64,000 nucleotides of DNA, from assembly GCA_026545225.1 (NCBI GenBank), contig CM048845.1:95234533-95298532 (forward strand), given 5' to 3'. The notes under the pieces were generated by a model. That model was not told the DNA's origin. It did no database searches and saw only the letters and a list, made by a program, of their open reading frames with translations. Both the position numbers and the translations under genes were made by a program. Below, piece by piece: positions 25,601-37,600 of this stretch. Position 1 is the stretch's first letter. Each line of letters begins with the position of its first letter. Source of the DNA: Cornus controversa (lineage: Eukaryota > Streptophyta > Magnoliopsida > Cornales > Cornaceae).

Positions 25601-28600
25601 TAATATCTATTTTAGTTGATTTGCCAACCCAAAGCTTATTCACGAGGGAATTAAGCAAAGGGCCATCACTTATACACAACCAGGAAAAAGAAAAAGATAA
25701 AAATGGTCCTATCAAAAGAGAGTACCTCAAACACATGATCCAAAGGGCAGAGAAAAGGTTGTCTTGTCATAGACCCCACCAGAAATCCAGGATGTGGAAA
25801 CCATAACCTATCCAACCTGCACCATAGTGGAGGCATAACCTAAAATCACAATAAAGAACAAAAAGGAGATCAAGACAAGGACTTCAAAACAGTATTTCCA
25901 AATATAAATACTAATTGATCAACCAAACAATATTTTACAATTAGATTTACTAAAACAGACACGTATCTATCAGCAACAAAGTACACCACCGTAATCCTGT
26001 CTGAAGGTTTACACAGAATATAATGCACTTGCATTTTTTTATATTGATTTCTGAAAAGAATGTGAATGATTTGGAGGCATAATTGTTCAGTGCTTAGATA
26101 CTTTTGTTTAATAAACAGATGGTGAACAACTGGGGTTCAACGCTAGGTGCAATCATCAAAGACCAAGCTACCAAGCGTGTGGAAATCTATGAAGCACGAA
26201 CACCAGAACAGCACATGTACTCTACATAAACTCATCGACAAAACAAATTATCAGAAAAGTAGGATGCAGAAACGGCTTTCATATAATTATTTTAGAACTA
26301 TAATTACTTATTACCCAATGTATTATAACTTCCATCATAATTCCATTACAACTGATAATCAGAGGTTCTTTTATACACTAAAATTTACATAAAAATAAAT
26401 TAATTATATATCTTTTACTAGTATCTATATATTTTCAGAAAGGAAACTCTGTAATGACTGGGGTCAAATTACTGTTTTTATGGTATCACACTTGCTTGTA
26501 GTATATTCATTTAACTAATCGAATTTCAAAAAATCACAATGTTACAAATTTGAGCTAAAGATGAGGTTTCCCTTCACAGAGCTTCTATTCTTCCATGCAA
26601 GTTTCAAAATGGGTATATAACATTTTGACAAATGGGAAACTAAAATTAATAATATTTCAACCATAGCAGGAGAGGATTAACATTTCTTATTGTTTTTTTT
26701 GTCAACAAAGAAGACTGTCCCATTACACCAAAACTTAGACCTTTACTAAAACAAATTTTATCTTAAAATCGGAGGAAAATCAGTATGATGAATATATCAT
26801 GATCTATTCATTATTGTTACGGCTGTAGCACTACCATGTGATCATGCAAATATATAAAAGAGCAAGCAGTTATCCATAATGTTACAGAGTACGCTAAACA
26901 AACAAAATTTTCATTTTTCCCTCAACAATAGAGTAAGATCAAAATACCTAAGATGTCATAGGTTAGAATAGTTCTCACCAGCGTACGATTCAACACTGAA
27001 GCAATTGCAAGCGCTGCCCTTATTTGCTTTATCTGAAAAGAACGATTCACAATATTATTAAGGAAATGCAACATGGTAGTAATAAAAGGAAAATCGTAAT
27101 AGAGTCAGTAGGATTAGGTTAATACATGCATACTTGGTAATTAACGAGAGAAAAGTGTGATTCAATATTATGGTCCCCGTCTAGTAACAGGCTCATGGGA
27201 ATATACGGTTTAAATGTCAAGAAACCTCCTGCACAAGTTTTTCAAATAAGTTAAATTGAAAGCACTACTCTTGCAACAAACTAGTTATCTCAAAAGCAAA
27301 TGCTACTATGTACAAGTATATATAATTCAATACTCAAGCTTCTAAACTTAAATCCTGGTCTAAATTTTAGCCACTCAGGAGGAAATCATAACATTGCCTG
27401 ATAGACGAATGAGGCTCTATCTTCCATCACTATGGGAGTCACAAGGTTAAGTGAGAGCTTTTGGTTTCACATTTCCCAATGGAAGTTAAAGTTCCCTGTG
27501 CAGTTTGCTAAATAGTACTTATGTAAGATGGATGAAGTCAGGTTCTACTTTCCGTGTTTAAGTATGTCAGCATTCTGTCATAAAAATAAGAAGGATTCTA
27601 GTTGGCACTTCAAAAATCGGAGTTTCTGGTGACCTGAACACAACCACCACTTTAGATTCCACTTGAACAACATTAATAATTAATAAAATATTTTTAAATT
27701 TATAAAAATAATTATATAGGTGAGCTATTATTTCCTTATTTTAGTGCTTTCAAATAATTTATTGCACCCATTGTTATTAATAAAATACTATACTATAACA
27801 TTATTAACATATATCTATATATATATTTTTTGTTTTCATGTTACTCATTTTTTTATAATTGATATTAACTAGTTATTAATTGACTCAACAAACAAGGATT
27901 GAACTTTAATACCTAAACTTTGATTCCAAGGACATGGGAATGAGAATATTACATCCCGGGGGGAATCAGTTATTTGCTAATTGATGGTATCACATCCCAT
28001 AGAAATGAAGTTCCCATTATAGATAGCACATGCCAAACGTGGGGAATTGGACAGAGTGAGAACAGGATGTCCATTCTGGCTCTCGATTCCCACTAAACAA
28101 ATGCATTGTGTGCATGGCAAGAATTAGGTTTTAAGTCCCCTCTTCATTATTTCTATTTCTTTTGGTATGTAGTAGCATGAGCATACAATTTACTCAGAAG
28201 AAATGCTGATGGGACATTCATTTCTATTCTTTTCAACTACGTTAAATTTATTTTATCTGGAATCAGTCTCCATAGAGCAGAGGAGAGTTGGAGTATATTT
28301 CTATAATAATCAACCACATATAAATAGATTTGAGTACTTCTCTGGTGTTGAGATATCAACAGATAGCTAACAAATTCAAGAAAAAAAGAATACAAGATAT
28401 TTGAAGTGCAACTGTGCTAAAAATTGAGCAAGAATAAATAGAGCTAAAAATTAATGCATCTTGTGGGAAGCAATCCCAATTGAGGGCAAGGCGAGATAGA
28501 GTCAACTAAGATGGTGTTGGTCATGCACTTGAGACCAGTGACTACCAATTAGAAGTGGACAGGAGTTCATGTTAGCAATGATACATAAAGAAGAAGAAGG

Positions 28601-31600
28601 CCAAAATGTATGTTGCTTGAGTTTGTAACTAAAGGAAGGTGGGTCTATGAATTAACATAAAATATGGCCTTAGAGAAAGTGGCACACATTTCTATGCATC
28701 CAGCCCTAGATAGAACATACTTTGTCGAGTTCTACAGTAATAATGCTCATTTTCCATTATTTATCATCATTAGTAATTTTTTAAATTGATACTATACACA
28801 GAGAACACAGGTACAATCTAAATTGTTAGCCTCATTAATCTGGCTGTTTAATTAAACATGTTGTCATATATGATTATGTTACGACAATCAGCTGCGAACC
28901 AAACAACAATCACAAAACACCTACAGAAAACGAAACAAACACCACACATAGAACACAAGAATTTACGTGGTTCGGCGATATGCCTACATCCACGGCGAAG
29001 ATCCGGCGAAAGATTTCACTATGCAAAAATCAGAGATTACAAGTTTCAGCCCCCCAAACCCTAGCTCTCGATCTCTCACTCTCTTTATGTGTTTTTCAGT
29101 GGTTTTTTTCTTAATCCCACTCCAAACCCTAAGCATCCTTATATACCAAGCTACAAGAGTGTCCTAATCAGGGTCCAAGACCCACAAGCAAAAAACGGGT
29201 CAAATTTTTTTTCGTCGCCGAGACAAAATTTGGTCCACAACAGAACAAATTAGGATGAAGGGCAACAATCAGGGCATAATTTCAACCTGACCTGAATTTG
29301 GGGAAATGAAGGTCCCAATATGATTTCGTATAAAGAATGGATGAACAAAATAAAATGAGAAATCCTCTATAGAAATGAATATGTAGCAAATAAATCTAGC
29401 TAGGAGATGCATAGATCAGCAAAGAATCAATTAACTTTTATGACAGTTTTTTAGTGAATTTCCCATATAGACAAAAAAGAAAAGAATCAAGTAAATTTAC
29501 ACAAAAAAACAAAAATAGTGGAGATGAAAATGCAATGGATAAAATTAACGAATATAATGTGGACAAAAAATAATGGACCTAAAGATGAGCCAAATTAATC
29601 TATAACACCTTGCGAAGAACACGATCTACAGAGTAAGCAATTTGCAAGAGTGAAAATCAATACGGTCTAAAAGATATGTAAGATTTGGCTCTGAATTACC
29701 CGGTGAGTCATAATATTCTGGTGGATCATAGAAAATCCTTGCTTCACGTAGTCGATGACGCTTTCCTGCAGTACCTGCATACTGAAAAGTGGTATGCACG
29801 GCATATGGCTCCAATCTGAGTTGTTGATGCATGGCCTGCCATTACAAAATAAGGACTAATGTGGTACCCTGTATACAATTTATTCTGCTAATTGTTGAGA
29901 TTTAAGCAAGCAAAATGAGAAAAGGAACTGAAGATCTGGGACTAACACCGAGATGACCCAGGAATAAGAATTATAAGACTATGCTGAACACAAAAGAACT
30001 ACTAAATGGACCCTACCTGGACAAAGAAAGTATGACCATTACAAAATATACTAGCTGGCAGCAGTCCTAGCTTGAGGTTTTCGTCATAAGCATGTACAAG
30101 TCCACTGTCCCCATCAACAGATGGTCCCAACTGCCTTCGCACGAGGTCGTTGAAGCCATTCTGATCCCATATCTTTTCATCAGCTAGAAGCATATCTTTC
30201 CATTCTTTTGCCAACTTTTTTGCAGAATCAGTAGGCCGCCAGTGGAAAATTCCTATATTGTAGGCAGCACCAACTGTCCAAGGTGAAGAAAGAATTTCAT
30301 TAGTGAAGTGGGAGCTAAATATAATCTTTGCCTTAAGTATGAAGAAAGTCAATTCATCACAACTAACCTATATGATCAAAGCAGAGATTTGAAGATGAAT
30401 ATATCAACAAGGAACTTGGGGTTTATTATAAAGATGAATGTATTGAGTTGGTAAAAATACGTCTGGGAAAGTGGCCAGGATAAGAAGTACTGTAGACGTG
30501 AGACAAAGATTGAGCTTTAATGATAAACGAATATGTATAACTAGACCCATTACTTCCACCAGATCTGGGTTTTCGCCAGGTTCTCGGATATATGCTGAAA
30601 ATTTTGGGTCCCCATACATTCATGCACATATACATGGATCCATCATTCACATCCTTACATTATCAATTCCAATCAAGTAATATAGACGCAGATAGAACTG
30701 CCCAACAATTGACCAGGTCCCATGTCCCAAATCTCCCAATCCTAGACCTAGTATTGGAGAAAGGGTCCATCACATAATAGGGTAAACAGGTAGCTATTGC
30801 TACCCCTGTGGCCATAACACGAAGTACACATATTTATCATCATATTTCGAGCCAGTCTAGGCTTGCCAGCCAAGCTTGGCAAGGACCCATCTTTTGGGCC
30901 TTAATTTCAAGCCGTAATCTTATCGAATCTATTTACAAGATAGAGATCAAGTCTTCTGTAAATGGATCTTATAATTTACATTTAAACCCGTGGAACTCTG
31001 CCTATGTCTTGATAGTGTCGTATCTTTGCACAACCAGTCCCAAGCTCGGAAAAAGGAGGGGCATTGCGTTAGGTAGTTTGATAGCTAGTATAAAATTTTG
31101 TATGAACCAATATGAACATGAATCATAAGAATATACAAGTAAATGCTAGGGCATTTCCCTTGAGCAATGCGTTGCATCAACTTCCGCATGCCTCAAAAAA
31201 GGGGCAAGCGATGCCACATTGACAACTAAATGCAGTAAAAAGTAGGCAAGGTTCTTGCATTTTTTTTTTCCCTAGTTGAGGGACTCACACACTTTTTTGC
31301 CCACACCGGGGCTCAAACCCCTCCCCTCCTCTTTGAGGATGGGGAGGTTATACCATTGGACTACAAGCCCTTTGGTTGGTTCTTGCGTTTTTCTAGACAA
31401 GCTTGGGTAAAGAATTTAGCGCAAGAGAACTTAAGTTATGAAAGTATAAGAACATTGACAGGTAAAGGAATGTAGTTGGTAGACACAATCATTAGAATGA
31501 TGGTTAATATAGTACGTTTACAAGAAACCAAGTGGGTAGGAGAAACAGCTAGAGAAATTGAGAATACATGATATGAACTATTATATCGAAAAAGATTGAC

Positions 31601-34600
31601 ATAGAAGTGAAGTATGGATAATTATTGAAATGAATTTAAAAGAAGATATAATAACTGTTATTAGAAAAGAAGAAAGAATAATGAAACTTGTGAAGAGAAG
31701 AAATTACAGTTAATATATTTGGCGTTTATGCACTCTAAATAGGACTAGATGGTATGAAGCCTTTTGGAGAAGGTAAAGGTAAAGTGCTTATATGTGTGGT
31801 TCTATCTCCAAAATGGTACAAGGCATTTTGGGGTAAAAACCAACAACAAAACCGTGCGGGCTCAGGTCCAAAGCGGATAATATCATACCACATGAAGCAG
31901 GCCGTTACATATCGACTTGATAAAGGACAAGTACAATGAAAGTGTGAGGAATATAGTTAGAACGACTATGTGGGAAACAAGTAAATTTCTAATTAATGTA
32001 GGCTTACATCAAGGGTCAACATGAAGCCTGTATCTTTTTGCTTTTTGCTGTATTATAGATGAACAGACAAGACACGTTAAGGATGAGATTCTATGGTGTA
32101 TGTTTATTAATGATATTGTGTAATTGATGACACTAGTGAAGAAGTATGTGCTAAATTGGAGATTTGGAGGAAAGCTTTAGAATTAAAAGGATTTAAGATA
32201 ACGTAGGGATAAAATTGAATATATGAGATATAATTTTAGTAAATCTATAAATACAAATATGGAGATAGTGAAGATTGAGGATCAAGAGGCACAAAAAAGT
32301 GAACATCTCCACTATTTAGGCGATTAAATGAAGGAGTGTGTCCCATGTATTGTGTGATCAACAATCAGCATATCTCTATAAGATTGAATGGGAAGTTTTA
32401 TAAAGCATCATCAGACCAACCACTCTTTATGAAACTTTATGAAACAAAATGTTGGGCAGCTAAGAAACAACATATGCATAAAGTGAGTGTGGTGAAAATG
32501 CAAATGTTGAGATGGACGTGCAACAAGACGAAAAATTATAACTCGTTCACAAGATGGTAGAAATAGAAGAATTGGAGATAAAATGAGAGAGAAATTAATT
32601 AAGATCGTTTGAATATGTGCAGAGAAGACCAATAGATGCACCAATTAGGAAAAATGACATGATTCACATTGAGGGCAATGCTAGGGGAAGGAAGACCAAA
32701 ATAAGTATGGTAGAGTTAGTGAAGAAAGATATGATAACATATAGTTTGATTGAGGATGTGACATTAGAGAAAAATGGGAAATATAATTCATGTAGATGAC
32801 CCCAAGTGGTGGGGAAAAGGCTTTATTGTTGTTGTGCATTTGAACGAGTCACATTCAGGGATCGTTACATGATGTTATGGTAAAAAAAAAACTCGGGGCA
32901 AAAGAATGAGGATGCGGGTTCAAGTGCAAAACAACCACTTTGCGCAAAATTAGGCTAAAAGTTAAGTCTAACTCTAGTTGTTGACTCTCAACACCTCGCC
33001 AAATGAGACCAGCACTGAATATTGGCCTTGTTACAGACGATCACATTTGGTCCCATAATCGGGCTTGATGGGAAGTGTGGAGCTTGATAATATTGTAATG
33101 AGCCCAACTTCGTGGAACCAACTACCCCCCTGCCCGAAGGTAGGGGTTCAGAGGTGGAGCCACGACCCGAATTTTTTCTGGGGGGGTATTTTGGTAATTT
33201 CCACATTTGTTATGTAGTCCTAGAAAGTGCCTATATATTCATTTTGAACTCTCTGTAGTGGCATGCCATTTTTCTCATCATAGGGAAATCCCTGCAACGT
33301 CGAGGTCGTAGCCCAGATTTTGTGTGAACCTCATAAATCTGTGTGTCTTTGCTTGTGTGTTGGATCTATTTTTCAGTTATTTCTCGCAACAGAGCCTTAC
33401 TCAGGTCAGACTTTAGATAATAACAGAGCCTGTTGATAGCCTTGGCCGCAAAAACAGAATATGGTTGTCTGGCAAATTGATGGGAATGCCAATAATATAA
33501 AAAACTATAACTCAAAATCTAACGGTTTTCAGTTCATTGTCCATTAGAATAACATGCACAGATCCCCATTATAATTCGGGTTTAATATTTTTCGATAGAA
33601 ATAGTAATGACTTGTTTAATGAACCAATTTTCCATTTAGGATCCAAAGGAGTCATATCAGTGAAAATGATAGTAAGTATGCCGTTGTACTGTTAGGTTAG
33701 TTATGTGGATAATATCATCAACATTTCAGTGATGAAAACTACAAGCATTTATGAAATTATGTTCCTCAAAACAATTTTGTGATATTTCAAAAGAAGCCTC
33801 CCTTGTTCTCCATTTAAGCAAAATATTGTTCCCGGATTTTATTGTGCTAACTATATCCTACGGGCATAAATCAGAATACTATATGATATGTCCAAAAATA
33901 ATTTTCTTTCTGTTAAAGTCCATTCTATAGCTCTCTACCACATGATCTCTTGAGAATAAGAAGAAAATATATCAAATAGCAATCTAATTTAATTACAAAA
34001 AAAAAAAATTGCATTTGCCATAAACTGTATCAAGATAAAATATATTATGCAACAGCAATAATAAGTCGTTTCAGTTAAAACCTAATGTTGTACATTTGGA
34101 ACAAGAGAATCCTAATTTTCAGTACCTTGAAAGCTAGTTAGATACTAAAATTTTGTTGATGCATTTCCATGCACACACACCTGGTTGGCAAACCAACATA
34201 AGTCAATTTATTCTTTCTTTTTACCATCATGTTAGCTCAGAATTCTACAAGATGTTTCCATACTAAGAAAGTTCACGAGAATAAACAGCAGGTATAGGAT
34301 GAGAAGTGGGCTGCATCCACACACAAGGACTGCACACAACCAATTCTATGATTAAAGTGAGCACACTAGTTAATAGTAGTAATTTCCATAACAAGTCAGT
34401 TAAAAGCATTGATTCTTTATTTTAGTCTGAACATTCACCTTTCCAATGCAAACATGAAATTAAACTTCATGTTTGGATCAACAATCGTCCAATCTAGGAG
34501 GTAAATTAGTATGTTAAAAGAAAGGGGATTTAATACCTTAACATCATGCAAACATGTATATTTATACAACACCTTAAATGAAATTGAATTCAGAGGGTTA

Positions 34601-37600
34601 GATAAAGACTTATTAGAATGAATTCACCTTAAACTCAAAGGTTGGTCATTTTATAAGAGAAATTTATTGATGGTAGTATAAAGTGCTCCTACTAAAGCAA
34701 CTTTTTCCAAACTTGCAAGAATGCATGTCGGACCTGAGTCACCTGACTCTTCATAACAAAAATGACACTATAATGCGTAACTTAGTTCATGTGTCAGGGA
34801 ATAAGCAGACATAATCCTTTTAAAGATTTGCTAAATGGAGTTCAGAAGACTGAACTATGAACGGCTATAAGATATCAAATAGCAACCACTCTTAAAATAG
34901 ATAAGCATTAAAAGCTTTTGAATACAATATTCACCTTGTTGCCAGATGTCCAACCTGTCATCAACAAATGATGGTACAACTTGATCAGTTGAAGTAAGAA
35001 CATCTGCCTCTGGAAAACGTGCAAGATATGGAAGTGGGTTCTGTACCACAACCATAGCAGTTAGAGAAAAGAATCCAACAAAAAGAAAAAGAGAAGAACT
35101 TAAACAAAAAAACTAAAAAATAAACAACAAAATCTCTTAAAGATGTTTTTAGTAACACATCCATAAAGCTCCTTCAGAATTACAGAAGAAAAATAAGAAA
35201 TAATATAAAGAAGAGAACATGAGCAAATGGAAAGAAGAAATCAGTAAAATGAGATATGGAGAATAAGCAATATGGAGTATATTTTCAAAAAAAAAGTTAT
35301 TTCTTGTCATATATTACAGAACTAGCTGCTAAGCCACCAAATTTTATATTTATAATGTCTGAGATATAGCACATTGTGCTATACTTCTCCTTTACAAAGT
35401 TTCCCTTCTAAACCCCCACAAGGTAACCGAGTAGGCATAAGACCTCTGGACATGACTCAGAGGTCTTGTCTTCAATCCTTGGGGGTGTCAAAAACCTCCT
35501 CCCTGGGCTTACCCGATACCCGTGGTATGGGGATGATTGTGGGTATCTAAAGGGATTAGTTCTGACTCCAAAGGGGGTAGGACACCATCAATTTTTCTTT
35601 TAAAAAAGAAGGAAAAAAAAGTAGTTCCTTCTAGTGAAGGGACATGATATCATGAAATAGACAGAATATCAAACAGTTTAAAAAAAATAAAGAAGAAGAA
35701 GAAAACCAACTCAAGAGTAGTTCATATGCTCTCTCTCCCTGGTAAGTAAGTTGATTGTATATAAGGGGGGGAAAAAAAGAAGCAAATGTACAAGAGTTAA
35801 GAGGGGTGTCCAACATTTTGTTTCTGAGCAGAAGAGGCGTTTTCAAACTCCATCAAAACCAAAACCATCAAACAAGAGGCCCCAAATGAGAAACCAACCT
35901 CTAGAATAAAGTAGTTCATATTTTCAATAATAATAAATCAAGAAAAAAATACTAAAAGAAATCAAGAAATATGGTATTATTGAATATGGACTTCTAGTAG
36001 TGTGTCCCACCAAACCCCAGCTTGAATTCGTAAAATAATTAATGACTAAATAAAACATTTATGTAGCCAAAATGTCTATAATCTACCAACAAAAAACAAA
36101 AGCAAAGCAGAAGATAGATTGACAAAAAGAATGTGAGCAGAGGGAGAAGAGCTTGATCCCAAGAAAAATAATAATATAAAAAAAACAAAGTAATAAGCAC
36201 AGAAGAGCACCTTCAACCAAACCATGTCAGTGTCACACATCAGTAGCTCATAGCCAAAAGGCAGGATTGCATCTATTAAAATAACTTTCTCTCTCCCCAT
36301 TTTGTGAAATGTTGGTGAGCCCCATCCAACATCTACTGTGCTCATATGGCTACCCATATCAAAAGTTGGAACCCCTTTCCAATACAAAGCCTCCAAAAGT
36401 TTTGTGTCCATTGCACCTATAACAGCAACGTCAATTTCCTTGCACTTTAAATAAATGATATACGTGATACAGGGAAATGTTTCTTCATGCAAAACGTTTG
36501 ATCCTTAAGATTAAACCAAAACAACATACATGGCTTATGTTATGGAGCACATACCAACAAGAAGATTGTCAAGACCCAAATCTGTCAGGTGCTTAACCCA
36601 TGTCAGGATAAAATCCATGAAAGCATAGTTACCAAAGGTCACTATAATAATGTTGTTTGCCACCCTTTCATGAACCAGTTCTTTTGTCAGCTGAAAGGTC
36701 TTCAGATGTGGCATTTTTGAACCGGGAGGGGGAGCTTCCCAAATAGGTCTCATCAATTTGCTTCGAGGATGGGGTGCAAGCATTGGCACGACACCCACTG
36801 TTTTTAATTGAGAAGAGTTGGGTGCTTGATTCAAGTATGGAGAATCTACACCTGAGATAATGTGTTCATGGGTATAAGAAGAGAAGGGGGAAAAAGGGAT
36901 AAAAAAATTTAAAAGTGAGAAGAAGAAGCAGACAAAAAGCTTAATGTGTTAAGGAAGAACAACATTAAAGTTAGTGTCTTCAACAATTGTGGTAGAAATT
37001 CCAAATAAATATTAATTATTATGTCTTGGAACATGAACTTCCAATTAAAGTTTTTCAAAATATGTAATAAGGAGAGAATTCACATACATAATGTGCACTT
37101 GCTATATAGCATGGCCAGACTACAGAAAAGCAGACAATATCACAATATAAAATGTTGAACTATGAAGTTTAATCTACTTATCCATTTTGCAGAACATTGT
37201 TAAAACACTATTGTTGACAGCCAATGAGAAAGAAGTCTAAAAAGTTGGATTGTCCAATGACTTTCGGTCATCCACTTAATCAAAAGTAGTCACCATGTTC
37301 ATCAAACATATGCAAGTCTTTCCCAATCCGAAAGACCCAAAGAATTGTGGATGGACAACCGCTAATGCATTTGGGATCGCACTTAAAATCTCTCACTACA
37401 CAAACACCAAGTTCTAAAACCTCTCAGGCATGGACCACACCATGTAAAATCAATATATCATAACAATCAAATCACAGTTGAGGGAAATGACAAATGAGCA
37501 ATACAGAAACAAAGAGAATGCCAACCATTATAGATGCAGTCTCATATAAACTATCTATGTGCACATTAGTGATGCATGTACACACGTGCATAAGTATGTA

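Larger units (their letters stand above)
17110..25725 (-). other. XEG113 intron 9 (8.6 kb), the main TE trap
   Basis: Donor gtactc follows exon 9 (CPLDHVFE) and acceptor tatgcttgcag precedes exon 10. It contains a tandemly duplicated intron segment, the complete LTR element at 18122-23273 inserted at the junction of the two copies, several poly-C runs, two repeat-family remnants and a 68-bp tandem duplication, each listed separately. 17110-17830 and 24680-25725 hold nothing else recognisable. Confidence 0.85.
30274..34934 (-). other. XEG113 intron 4 (4.7 kb)
   Basis: Donor gtgaat after LDIWQQ and acceptor ccttggacag before the GAAYNIGIFHW exon. Contains a SINE (31259-31377), an RTE LINE remnant (31455-32850) with a nested repeat copy, and an LTR-like block (33170-33391). 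33400-34934 and 30274-31250 have nothing else recognisable. Confidence 0.85.

Noticed and set aside
28877..29242. Complete solo LTR with target duplication
   Set aside because: The TG...CA limits are good, but the flanks gatta/gaaca do not match, so a clean solo LTR is not proven.
31259..31377. tRNA gene
   Set aside because: The A and B boxes are degenerate, there is no acceptor stem or cloverleaf, and an A tail with target duplication shows a SINE.
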